Under the pieces are notes generated by a model. That model did not search any database. It was not told the origin of the DNA and was given only the letters and a program-made list of their open reading frames with translations. A stretch of DNA of 64,000 nt, taken from assembly GCF_042649585.1 (NCBI RefSeq), contig NZ_JBHRZM010000005.1, positions 124,001 to 188,000 on the forward strand, in the 5' to 3' direction. The position numbers and the translations under genes are program-made. Below, in pieces: positions 8,887-16,965 of the stretch. Source of the stretch: Helicobacter_F equorum (GTDB taxonomy: Bacteria > Campylobacterota > Campylobacteria > Campylobacterales > Helicobacteraceae). How positions within the stretch are numbered: position 1 is the stretch's first letter; each line of letters begins with the position of its first letter.

Positions 8887-9856
8887 TTATATAAATTTTT
8901 CATATTGCTCTAGTATCACTTGTTCCTCAAGCATAAAGCTAGGAATTACAGAATCTATAAGATGAGAATTTCTCTCTTTAAATTCTTGTAGGCTTAGGAG
9001 TTGGAGATACTTTGTGTAGTCTTTGCGTCTTTGTTTCACTGCTGGGAAATGCCATTGTATAAGGGGAGCGTGGAAATACCTTACATCATTTGGTAAAATT
9101 TGACTTTCAGAGTAAAGTGTGTTTTCGTGTTTTGTGTTATCAATCCATTGTGCTGCTTTGGAGGTTTTACGTTCAGTAAATGTAATATTTCTTTTGCATA
9201 CTAGTAATTGATCATAGCCATTTATAAAGCCACTTTTACCACTATTTTGGACATAAATTTTAGAATCTTCAACTATAAAATTTATGCGAGGATAAACTAC
9301 TGCATGATTTTTTTTTCTAGGGATGTAAAATGTTTGCTCTAAGAGCGTTGGCTCATAGATATGATCAACATCAATTTTTATAAACCACTCATTCTCTGGG
9401 ATAAGTGAAAGCACAAAGTTATAATAGCTATGAAGTTTGTTGCATTCATGTGGTGGATTTTCTAAGAACACTTGATGAGGGTATTTTGCAGGGATAAAAC
9501 TAGGGTATTTTTTACAAAATTCTAAAATAATTTCCTCACTAGAATCTGTGCAGTCATTATATCCAATCACTCCGCGTTTAATCGCAGGCAGCATAGAATC
9601 TAAACTTGCGCGCAATGTTTTTTCCTCATTTTTGACACGGATAAAGGCATATGGATTTTGTGGAGAATTTTTATGGTGCTTTGTTGAAAGGTAGTTCTGC
9701 GACAAACTTTGCGAGAGTAAGGGCATCTCGCCCCCCCCCCCCATAAAGATTATCTTTATAAGCAATCTGATGAAGTTTTTGTAGGGTGATTGAGGTATTT
9801 GTTTGTCGTCTTAGGAGTGCTCTTATACATTTTTTCAATGTTTGTTTTAAAGACAT
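8887..9856 (-). CDS. cgtA: CgtA-like beta-1,4-N-acetylgalactosaminyltransferase, phase variable, OFF as sequenced
   Basis: This looks like the enzyme that adds GalNAc to sialyl-galactose on lipooligosaccharide, giving GM2/GD2-like tips in C. jejuni. The body matches what I remember of CgtA closely: AFIRVKNEE, RGVIGYNDCTD, EFCKKYPSFIP and the acceptor/metal motif IKIDVDHIY with its DxD. Translation from ATG 9856 gives 38 residues, then glycines from a 12-G tract, then a premature stop near 9671. The catalytic body lies in another frame; 11 or 14 G would join them into about 322 residues. An ATG directly before the tract (about 9744) is in frame with the body and could give a shortened product. 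The first 137 bp are duplicated at 10969-11106. Confidence 0.82.
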
Positions 9857-9911
9857 TTTGCTAGACCTTTGGTAATTTTTCTGCTTTTAGGCGACATTCT
9901 AGCATATTTTT
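9720..9911. repeat. direct repeat B, copy 1
   Basis: This 192-bp segment contains the 5' end of the cgtA-like gene with its C12 tract and the last codons of the sialyltransferase. It is identical to 10969-11161 except that the tract there has 13 C. The copies lie in the same orientation 1250 bp apart and enclose the sialyltransferase gene. Confidence 0.95.
9731..9742. repeat. homopolymeric C12 tract inside cgtA-like gene
   Basis: Twelve C on the + strand are 12 G in the coding strand. The tract follows codon 38 and decides whether translation enters the glycosyltransferase body. Twelve is out of frame; 11 or 14 would be in frame. Tracts of this length change by slippage during replication in Campylobacter and Helicobacter. 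Confidence 0.92.
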
Positions 9912-10864
9912 AGCTTCTTAAAACAATACTTTATATCACGAGGCAAACGCGCTAAATCATAGAGGAGTTTAAGATAAAAGTTATTTTTTACTCTGCCACG
10001 TTTTGAATAATCTATATGTTCATTTAGGATTCTAAAAGTGCGGTAAGCATGTTCTGGTGGCAAAATAATATCATCTGTGTGGTTTGGAGGCTTTTTTTCT
10101 GGCTTTGTTGTGTTGTTTGTAATGGGCGCTAGAGGGATATAGCGCGAGAGTGGGCTAGCAGGAGAGAGTGAATAAAACTCCACATTGTAGGTTTTTGCTA
10201 AAAATTCTAATGCCTCTAGGTCTGCTGCTTTGCTATGATAGCTCTCTTGCTGTGACTTTTGTTGAGGCATGGCACTTTCAAATTCCCATGGCATAACCTT
10301 TAAGAGATTGGTTTTGGAATGATCAAAGGCATATAAAGTTTTACCCTCATAAAAATCAATGCCTGTCAGATAGATTTCTTTATGTCCTAATGCGACAGCT
10401 ATCGCACAGAGGTAAATTCCACTTGTTGGATTTTTGTTAGAGTAGAGTTTTTGCAAGCTATTGTATTCTAAGAACTCACCAATATTTTCTGAGAGTTTGC
10501 CGTTATAGAGAGTATCGATAAAGCTATGTTTGTGGAGGACTTTTAATAAAAAGTTGGATTTTACATGAAATTCCTCTTTTGAGTTTGAGATAAACGGGCT
10601 GTCATTGATAATTATAGAATCTATTTTGTATTCTTTTGTGTTATTAAAAACTTGCATAGTATAGATATGCTCAAAAAGTGCTTGCTGTGCAAAGGTTACT
10701 GCTTTGATGTTCTTCCCTAAATAATATGCGTCTTCCAAATAGAATTGATTTGCGCGAAATACCTCATAAGAAAGAGGCAAGCGTGCATAATCAATAGCAG
10801 TTAAACTCGGTGCATTACCTGCCACAATAGCTTTTTGTATTTGCTGTGTGTTATCTTTTCGCAT
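9899..10864 (-). CDS. cst: GT42 family sialyltransferase (CstI/CstII-like)
   Basis: This probably transfers sialic acid from CMP-Neu5Ac to terminal galactose or sialic acid of lipooligosaccharide. Against C. jejuni CstII as I recall it: KAIVAGNAPSL near the start, FRANQFYLED (Asn31 equivalent), TSGIYLCAIAVALG, the motif TGIDFY (Tyr156), LYAFD (Tyr162), SYHSKAADLEALEFL (His188, the general base) and a C-terminal RLPRDIKYCFK. The position matching CstII Arg129 reads Asn in KNPTSG. ATG 10864 was chosen because GGAG lies 7 bp upstream and CstII starts at the same point; a GTG at 10954 would add 30 hydrophobic residues. It runs towards cgtA, ending 43 bp before that start. Confidence 0.88.
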   Translation of the reverse strand: MRKDNTQQIQKAIVAGNAPSLTAIDYARLPLSYEVFRANQFYLEDAYYLGKNIKAVTFAQQALFEHIYTMQVFNNTKEYKIDSIIINDSPFISNSKEEFHVKSNFLLKVLHKHSFIDTLYNGKLSENIGEFLEYNSLQKLYSNKNPTSGIYLCAIAVALGHKEIYLTGIDFYEGKTLYAFDHSKTNLLKVMPWEFESAMPQQKSQQESYHSKAADLEALEFLAKTYNVEFYSLSPASPLSRYIPLAPITNNTTKPEKKPPNHTDDIILPPEHAYRTFRILNEHIDYSKRGRVKNNFYLKLLYDLARLPRDIKYCFKKLKIC

Positions 10865-10950
10865 AGAGGGTCTCCGATACAAAAAGATAAAAATATGCAA
10901 CAAAAACTTTTTTATTGTATATAATAGAGAAAGCAAACTTTGTGCAAATA

Positions 10951-11106
10951 TCACACGTATGTTGGATTAGGGCATCTCGCCCCCCCCCCCCCATAAAGAT
11001 TATCTTTATAAGCAATCTGATGAAGTTTTTGTAGGGTGATTGAGGTATTTGTTTGTCGTCTTAGGAGTGCTCTTATACATTTTTTCAATGTTTGTTTTAA
11101 AGACAT
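10951..11106 (-). pseudogene. orphan 5' fragment of a cgtA-like gene
   Basis: This copy of repeat B carries the same ATG and first 38 codons as the cgtA-like gene, then a 13-G tract. No glycosyltransferase body follows: after the tract every frame soon reaches a stop, with 13 G at about 10951. The sialyltransferase begins 87 bp further on in a separately started frame. It is best read as the head of a former or duplicated cgtA whose body was lost, or as a donor that can recombine with the intact copy. Confidence 0.75.
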
Positions 11107-11161
11107 TTTGCTAGACCTTTGGTAATTTTTCTGCTTTTAGGCGACATTCTAGCATATTTTT
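10969..11161. repeat. direct repeat B, copy 2
   Basis: This 193-bp copy is identical to 9720-9911 apart from one extra C in the tract. Its right end (TATTTTT) overlaps the first 7 bp of repeat A copy 2, so the two repeats abut at the cassette border. Confidence 0.95.
10980..10992. repeat. homopolymeric C13 tract
   Basis: Thirteen C in repeat B copy 2, one more than in copy 1. Since the flanks are identical, the difference records slippage after the duplication, or between sister molecules. Confidence 0.9.
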
Positions 11162-11262
11162 GGATACAAGAACACAAAAAAGGGCTTGTAAGAAACATGC
11201 TATAATGTTTCTAAACAAGCCCTAAGGATTCTTCTAAAGGTTTTGAAAAATTTGGGATATAG
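11155..11262. repeat. direct repeat A, copy 2 (right flank of glycan cassette)
   Basis: This 108-bp copy of the pump 3' end ends 71 bp upstream of the TolC-like gene. It keeps a frame encoding YFWIQEHKKGLVRNML and a stop, probably the older form of the pump tail. It differs from copy 1 by one indel and two substitutions. Confidence 0.85.
11181..11223 (+). terminator. hairpin in repeat A copy 2
   Basis: This is the same hairpin as at 8685-8727, here without the mismatch: AGGGCTTGT and AGAAACAT arms pair fully with ATGTTTCT and ACAAGCCCT around GCTATA. Lying between the cassette and the TolC-like gene, it may separate their transcripts. Confidence 0.5.
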
Positions 11263-11333
11263 AGTGTGGCAGTTAGCAAACCACATAAGACACAAATACA
11301 TACACACAAATAATAATAAACATAGGTAGGAGA

Positions 11334-12593
11334 ATGAAAGCAAAAATAGCCATCATAGCAATGTTGCCAATATATATGTTTGGGCTTAATCTTGATGAAA
11401 CAATACGCTTGGCATTACAAAATAGCGATGTGATAAAAGAACAAGCATTTAATACCAAGCAGTCTCGCGCAGACCTCTTAGCACAATATGGTAGATTCTC
11501 TCCAAAAGTTGGACTTCAATACACGATAACACAAAATACTCGCGTTAATGATAGTGTGTATACAATTAACCTTAGCAATCTCCAAGTAACATATAACCTT
11601 TTTAATGGCTTGATAGATTTTTATGGACTTAAGTCTTATACAAATCTCCACAAAGCGCAGCAGTATATGTATGAGGCAAGCAAACAAGATATTATTTTAC
11701 TTGCCAAAAGCCTCTATATCAAGATTTTACAAGCAAGAGATAATCTAGCAATTTCTACAGAATCTATCCGCCTTTTGGAGCTCCAAAAGGCACAGGCTGA
11801 ACAATTTTATTTGCAAGGCGTGAAAGCAAAAAGCGATCTTTTGAGTGTGGAGGTGATGTTGGCTAATGCCAAAGTTACACAAAGCAATGATAAGAATCTT
11901 TTACATCACGCTACGTTGGCGCTCCAAAAGCTCATTATGCAAGAAGTCGATGTGCAGACGCTTGAAGAGATTAGACTCCAAAGTTTAGAAACGCTTTCTT
12001 TTGATCGCGAAAGGCTTTTAAGCATTATGCTCTCTCATCGTTCCGAATACCTCTATATGCAAGAAATGATTGCCTCAATAGAAAACCAAAAAAACGCTCT
12101 TTATGGGAATTTTTTACCCGCTCTTGATGTAAGTTTTTCTAAGAGGTGGTATAGCAATGATGTGAGCGTGCTTAATCGTTTTGGGACAAATCTTCAATCT
12201 CAAGCGCTTCTTGGTATGTCGTGGAATTTTTTTAATGGATTGAGTGATATGTATGCTATAGAATCTAAGCGTTATGAAGTTTTGGCAACCAAAAGCAAGC
12301 TTAGCGATCTCAAAAGAGAAATGATGCTCTCTCTTGATAAGGCACTTGATGATTTAGTCATAGCCAAGGAGCAATATAGCATTTCACAAAAGGCGATTGT
12401 TTTGGCTGAAGAAAATTATCGCATCATACAAAACCGCTACCAACAAAATATCGAAACCTCTAGAGAATTGCTTAATGTCGAGGTGGCACTTAATCAAGCA
12501 CGCTTGCATTTCAATCAATCCCAACATCGTATTAATCTAGCTCTTGCTAATCTTGAGCGTATCGTGCAAAACCCATTATTGTTTTTGGACTAA
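11334..12593 (+). CDS. TolC-family outer membrane efflux protein
   Basis: This is the outer-membrane exit duct for a tripartite efflux pump. The 419 residues are typical, with a signal peptide (residues 1-17), then LNLDETIRLALQNS and two OEP repeats made of long amphipathic helices (about 20-200 and 215-405). The second repeat contains ENYRIIQNRYQQNIETSRE. AGGAG precedes the ATG. It is almost certainly the partner of the adaptor and pump at 4475-8729. The intervening sialyltransferase/GalNAc-transferase cassette is on the other strand and flanked by repeats, so an original adaptor-pump-channel operon was interrupted. It may now need its own promoter, which I could not define. Confidence 0.9.
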   Translation: MKAKIAIIAMLPIYMFGLNLDETIRLALQNSDVIKEQAFNTKQSRADLLAQYGRFSPKVGLQYTITQNTRVNDSVYTINLSNLQVTYNLFNGLIDFYGLKSYTNLHKAQQYMYEASKQDIILLAKSLYIKILQARDNLAISTESIRLLELQKAQAEQFYLQGVKAKSDLLSVEVMLANAKVTQSNDKNLLHHATLALQKLIMQEVDVQTLEEIRLQSLETLSFDRERLLSIMLSHRSEYLYMQEMIASIENQKNALYGNFLPALDVSFSKRWYSNDVSVLNRFGTNLQSQALLGMSWNFFNGLSDMYAIESKRYEVLATKSKLSDLKREMMLSLDKALDDLVIAKEQYSISQKAIVLAEENYRIIQNRYQQNIETSRELLNVEVALNQARLHFNQSQHRINLALANLERIVQNPLLFLD

Positions 12594-12702
12594 GGCTTAG
12601 TTTAAGCAGGTTTTTATAGCATAACCGCTAGAGTCCTAGCCTTTATAAGCGTAGGATTTGTGGGGACACAGGTATGCGTAATAGTCTATATAAGGAGCAG
12701 TT

Positions 12703-13176
12703 ATGAAAATCCTAGTTATCCAAGGACCAAATCTTAATATTTTAGGACATCGCGAACCTCATATTTATGGCAATGTAACACTCGATCAGATTCACACCAA
12801 CCTTCAAGCTCAAGCTAAGCAACATAATACTGATATCGAATTTTTTCAAAGCAATTTTGAAGGTGAGATTATCGACAAACTTCAAGAATGTATAGGTGGG
12901 GAATATGATGGCGTTATCATTAATCCAGCCGCGTATTCTCACACTTCTATTGCCATTGCGGATTCTATTGCTAGTTGTGGTGTGCCAGTGATTGAGGTGC
13001 ATATTAGCAACATTCATGCTAGAGAGGATTTCCGTGCCAAAAGCTACACGGGTAGAGTGTGTGCAGGTGTGATTACAGGGTTTGGCGTGTTTGGGTATCA
13101 TTTGGGGCTTATTGCGCTTTTGCAGATTCTTAGTGAAATTGCAGCACTTAAAGCCCAGCAAAACAAACAACAATAA
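12703..13176 (+). CDS. aroQ: type II 3-dehydroquinate dehydratase
   Basis: This cytoplasmic enzyme converts 3-dehydroquinate to 3-dehydroshikimate in the shikimate pathway. The 157 residues fit the small dodecameric type II enzymes. Hallmarks are QGPNLNILGHREPHIYG with the catalytic Arg and Tyr near residues 17-24, SNFEGEIIDKL, NPAAYSHTSIAI (the family usually has PGAYTHTS) and EVHISNIHAREDFR with the catalytic His near 102. AAGGAG precedes the ATG. The proline peptidase gene follows after 5 bp, the same neighbour pair as in H. pylori. Confidence 0.95.
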   Translation: MKILVIQGPNLNILGHREPHIYGNVTLDQIHTNLQAQAKQHNTDIEFFQSNFEGEIIDKLQECIGGEYDGVIINPAAYSHTSIAIADSIASCGVPVIEVHISNIHAREDFRAKSYTGRVCAGVITGFGVFGYHLGLIALLQILSEIAALKAQQNKQQ

Positions 13177-13181
13177 TTCTC

Positions 13182-14243
13182 ATGTCTTTTGATAGTTCAT
13201 TACCATACATCGTGCGTGATGAAAACGCACAATATTATGAATGTGGTTTTAGTTGCGATAATGCTATCGTGTTGCGTATACAAGATCAATGTTTTTTCAT
13301 CACCGATTCTCGCTATACGCTAGAGGCAAAACAAAATGTTTATAAACATGTTGAGGTTTTAGAATCTAGTGATTTACTGGATACACTCGCAACACTACTT
13401 GCCACGCAGGGAGTAAAAAAGCTTACCTTTAATCCCAATGAGCTTTCTGTTGCGTTCTATCAGACACTTTTATTGCATACACAAAAGCACAAATGCGAAC
13501 TTTTGGCTGTCCCAAACTTTCATCAAGCACTGCGCATTATCAAATCAGATTCTCAAATCGCACTCATTCAAAAATCCCAAAAACTTAATAAACAAGCTTT
13601 CAAGGAATTTGCACACTTCGTGGGTAAGGCGATCCACAAAGGCAAGGCATTGAGTGAAAGGGATTTGCATTTTTATGCCACGATGTTTTTAAGCCACAAG
13701 GGTGCATATGATTTGAGTTTTAACCCCATAGTGGGATTAAATGCCACAGGAGCTAAGCCCCACGCTCTGCCAAGTGAAAAAAATCTTTGCAAAAACAACG
13801 ATCTTTTGCTTTTTGATGCAGGGATAAAATATCAGCGTTATTGTTCGGATAGGACACGCACGGCAAATGTGTGTGCCGACATGAGTTTTGGCAAGTCCCA
13901 AAAATTTGCCTCTAAAAAGCAGCAAAAAATTTATGATATTGTTCTAAAGGCGCAAGAGAGAGCAATTTCTAAGGCTAGATCTGGTATGCGTGGATGTGAG
14001 ATTGATGCGCTAGCACGAGAAGTGATAGAATCTAGCGGTTATGGAAAATATTTTGTGCATAGCACAGGGCATGGTGTTGGGCTAGATATACACGAGCTTC
14101 CACGCATTTCTGCTAAGAGTGAAGAGATTATACAAGATGGCATGGTGTTTTCTATCGAGCCAGGTATCTACCTTGGAGATGAGTTTGGCGTGCGTATAGA
14201 AGATTTGGTTGTGATGAAAAACGGCAGAGCAGAGGTGCTATAA
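13182..14243 (+). CDS. pepQ: M24B Xaa-Pro peptidase (PepQ/aminopeptidase P type)
   Basis: This cytosolic metallopeptidase cleaves X-Pro bonds. The 353 residues comprise an N-terminal creatinase-like domain (about 1-125) and a pita-bread catalytic domain. The five metal ligands are visible: two Asp in LLFDAGIKYQ and CSDRTRT, His in STGHGVGLDIHE, Glu in SIEPGIY and Glu in VRIEDLVV. It starts 5 bp after aroQ and is presumably co-transcribed. Whether it acts on dipeptides (prolidase) or longer peptides cannot be decided here. Confidence 0.9.
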   Translation: MSFDSSLPYIVRDENAQYYECGFSCDNAIVLRIQDQCFFITDSRYTLEAKQNVYKHVEVLESSDLLDTLATLLATQGVKKLTFNPNELSVAFYQTLLLHTQKHKCELLAVPNFHQALRIIKSDSQIALIQKSQKLNKQAFKEFAHFVGKAIHKGKALSERDLHFYATMFLSHKGAYDLSFNPIVGLNATGAKPHALPSEKNLCKNNDLLLFDAGIKYQRYCSDRTRTANVCADMSFGKSQKFASKKQQKIYDIVLKAQERAISKARSGMRGCEIDALAREVIESSGYGKYFVHSTGHGVGLDIHELPRISAKSEEIIQDGMVFSIEPGIYLGDEFGVRIEDLVVMKNGRAEVL

Positions 14244-14283
14244 TATTGTGAGAATCTCTTATGGTGTGTAGGAGTATTTTGTG

Positions 14284-16245
14284 ATGAGTCTTACAGAAAT
14301 TTTATACTCTTATGATTTACATCCTTTAGATTCATATATGAGTCAATGTTTTGTCAAAAATATGGAATTTTTTAAATCCCTAAACCCTAAGCTTTTTGCC
14401 GAGCTTAGTAAGCCTCCTACTACACATAATCTTTTTTTTAATGATAATGAGCTTAATATCATAAATCTCCAAGACAATGCCCTCGTGTATCCTAGAAGTG
14501 GCGAAAATACAATGATTGCTACGCATATAGCGCTTAGCCAAACTCCTATGAATAATCCGCATTTTATTGTGCATACCAATCACCTCACACTTCAAAAGCT
14601 TGATGAAGATAAAATCCCACTCACTGCTTTTACTTGCAATGGCATTATCACGCTTATGCAAGAGAGTGGTGGAGGGCAATCCTATCATCTCCCTAGTAAT
14701 TTCCTTCCTAGCTCGACATTTTTTGGCGTGCTTGGGGGCATTTTTTTGCAGTTACTTTTGGAGCGTGGTGTATCGTTTCATTCTTTGCTTTTGTTTGAAG
14801 AATATCTTGATATGCTACGCATTATGTTGTATTTTGTGGATTTTCCTTTGCTTTTTTCTCGGACAAATGATCGTGCGTGTTATATTTTTGTCCAAGATAT
14901 AATTCATCAGGAATTTATTCATACATATTTTTCTTCACGCAAGATTACAAACAATTTTTTGCGTCTTGAAATATTTTTGTATGAGAGTCCTAAAATTGCA
15001 AGTGCGCGTGATATTGTCCATGAGGCTTATAGGGTAAATTCTCGTGGTTGGGGAAGTTTTGATGATGAAATGATAGGTGTGCGTAATACACTCCATAACC
15101 TCAAGTCTCATTATCCGATGTTACATATGCCAGAGCGTGTTGAGATACCTATTTGTGTAGTGGGGAATGGAGCTAGTTTGGATATGCTTTTGCCTTTTAT
15201 TAAAACAAATACTCACAATATGCTTATCTTTTCTTGCGGTACGGCGATAAAACCACTCAAGGCATATGGCATAGAGCCTGATTTTCAAATTGAGATTGAG
15301 CGGATTTCTTACCTTAAAGATGTGCTGATACAAGCACCTTTGGGCGATACCACGTTACTTTGTGGTAGCGTCGTGCAGCCAGAAGCTTTGGCTCTTGGCA
15401 AAAACGCTTATATATTTATGCGCGGTGGAAGTGCAGGGGCTTATATGTTTGGTGCAAAAAGCGTTGTGGAATTTAGTGCGCCATATGTTGGCAATGCGGG
15501 TTTTGCACTTGCTGCACTTTTGGGCGAGGAAGTATTGATATGCGGACTTGATTGTGGCTATATCGAGGGCAAAAGCAAACATGCCAAAAACTCTTTTTAT
15601 GGCAAAGAGGTGCCACAGATTCCAGCTCATGCCTTCAAGGTGCAAGGTAATACAGAATCTAGTGTTTATTCTGACGCGCTATTTAGTTTGAGTGCGCGTA
15701 GTATGGAGCGATGTATCAAGGCATTTACACCGCGTATCGTGCTGAATCTCGGTGAGGGTGCGTATATACAAGGAACAAAGGCATGCAGTATAGAGGAATT
15801 TAGTTTACGTGAGCTTGAGAGAGGAAAAAAGCAAAAAGCTATCAACAAAATTATCGCACATTGTAGTACCGATTATACACAAGTTTTTAGGACATACGGG
15901 GATTTGAATCTTGCGGAAGTGCTTGCATACAAAGAGGAATTTATGACGCTTTTATCCTGCAGAGTATGCAACAAAAAGGAATTATTTGCCCTAATCGATC
16001 GCGTGCACCACTTTAGTCTTAAGATGAGTGCGCAAAATACCTTTGTGGGGTTACTTTTTGAGGGGAGTGTTGGACATATTTTACATAATCTCATGGTGAG
16101 TGCGTTACATTTGCCTAGAGATGATATTGAGGGATTTTATTATAAATCTGTGGGGATTATACGCGAGGGAATGGAAAAAATGGTGATGAGCTATAGGTTG
16201 CTTTGTGTAAGCTTAGGAAGGCAATTGACACACGATGTTAAGTAA
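14284..16245 (+). CDS. motility accessory factor (Maf)-type DUF115 glycosyltransferase
   Basis: The 653 residues contain a central DUF115/MptE-like domain: ICVVGNGASLDMLLPFI, SCGTAIKPLKAYGIEPDFQIEIE and VGNAGFALAALLGEEVLICGLDCGY (about residues 288-425). In Campylobacter and Helicobacter, Maf proteins are linked to transfer of pseudaminic or legionaminic acid to flagellin, which is needed for filament assembly. Poorly conserved N- and C-terminal parts flank the domain, as usual. AGGAG precedes both GTG 14281 and ATG 14284; I chose ATG. Downstream bioD starts just past its stop. No sugar-nucleotide genes lie nearby, so the donor is unknown. Confidence 0.78.
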   Translation: MSLTEILYSYDLHPLDSYMSQCFVKNMEFFKSLNPKLFAELSKPPTTHNLFFNDNELNIINLQDNALVYPRSGENTMIATHIALSQTPMNNPHFIVHTNHLTLQKLDEDKIPLTAFTCNGIITLMQESGGGQSYHLPSNFLPSSTFFGVLGGIFLQLLLERGVSFHSLLLFEEYLDMLRIMLYFVDFPLLFSRTNDRACYIFVQDIIHQEFIHTYFSSRKITNNFLRLEIFLYESPKIASARDIVHEAYRVNSRGWGSFDDEMIGVRNTLHNLKSHYPMLHMPERVEIPICVVGNGASLDMLLPFIKTNTHNMLIFSCGTAIKPLKAYGIEPDFQIEIERISYLKDVLIQAPLGDTTLLCGSVVQPEALALGKNAYIFMRGGSAGAYMFGAKSVVEFSAPYVGNAGFALAALLGEEVLICGLDCGYIEGKSKHAKNSFYGKEVPQIPAHAFKVQGNTESSVYSDALFSLSARSMERCIKAFTPRIVLNLGEGAYIQGTKACSIEEFSLRELERGKKQKAINKIIAHCSTDYTQVFRTYGDLNLAEVLAYKEEFMTLLSCRVCNKKELFALIDRVHHFSLKMSAQNTFVGLLFEGSVGHILHNLMVSALHLPRDDIEGFYYKSVGIIREGMEKMVMSYRLLCVSLGRQLTHDVK

Positions 16246-16255
16246 GGATAAATAT

Positions 16256-16927
16256 ATGCGGTTGCCGTATTTGGTGGTGGTAGGATCGCACACAGATGTA
16301 GGGAAAAGTGCAGTGAGTGCCGCACTTTGTTATGGATTAGGCTTAGCATATCATAAGATTGTGCAAGCAGGTACACCAACAGATAGTGATGTTATTGCCA
16401 CTCTCACGCCACATACGCACATTATCCCAAGTGCTATAACCTTGCAAACTCCTACTTCTCCACATAGAGCTAAAAAATTAGAATCTCTTCATTATGATGC
16501 GCTAGAGCTTCCGTTACCCACACGCACCACACCAGAGACTACTATTTTGATAGAGACTGCTGGAGGACTTTATACACCTATAGATTCTACGCATTGTGTG
16601 TTGGATTGGGTAGCATACCATCATTTACCGGTGGTGCTTGTAGGGCGGCATTATTTGGGTGCAATCAATCATATTTTATTAAGCATAGAGGCACTAAAGA
16701 CTAGAAATATAGACATATTGGGGCTTATAATAAGTGGTGCTTGTGATAGTCAAGCATATGATAGTGAAGAGTTTATCACGCAATATAGCCAAATGCCAAT
16801 CGCACATCTGCGAGAGTTTGACAAGGATACATTACATGTTCGCGAGGACTTTGCAAGGGTAGCTTGTGAGCTTGTGATCGAGTTAAACACACTCTACCAT
16901 ATACAAGAGCTTCTTTATACACATTAA
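16256..16927 (+). CDS. bioD: dethiobiotin synthetase
   Basis: This ATP-dependent enzyme closes the ureido ring of dethiobiotin from DAPA and CO2. The 223 residues contain the P-loop GSHTDVGKSAVSAAL near the start, an ETAGG motif (about residue 98, IETAGGLYTP) and VGRHYLGAINHILLSIEAL, the usual conserved stretch. ATG 16256 was chosen because AAGGA lies 7 bp upstream; an ATG at 16235 would overlap the preceding gene. The next sequence is a broken bioC, so a bioD-bioC unit probably existed. Confidence 0.9.
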   Translation: MRLPYLVVVGSHTDVGKSAVSAALCYGLGLAYHKIVQAGTPTDSDVIATLTPHTHIIPSAITLQTPTSPHRAKKLESLHYDALELPLPTRTTPETTILIETAGGLYTPIDSTHCVLDWVAYHHLPVVLVGRHYLGAINHILLSIEALKTRNIDILGLIISGACDSQAYDSEEFITQYSQMPIAHLREFDKDTLHVREDFARVACELVIELNTLYHIQELLYTH

Positions 16928-16965
16928 AGAAGAATGATTTGTAACGAGGGTAGTAATTTGCCCTT

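Noticed and set aside
8730..11333. An insertion sequence or integron as the source of the cassette
   Set aside because: No transposase, integrase, terminal inverted repeats or attC-like site was found; only the direct repeats are present.
12742..13173. A 143-codon open frame opposite aroQ
   Set aside because: It lies wholly antisense to a clear enzyme gene and has shadow-like composition.
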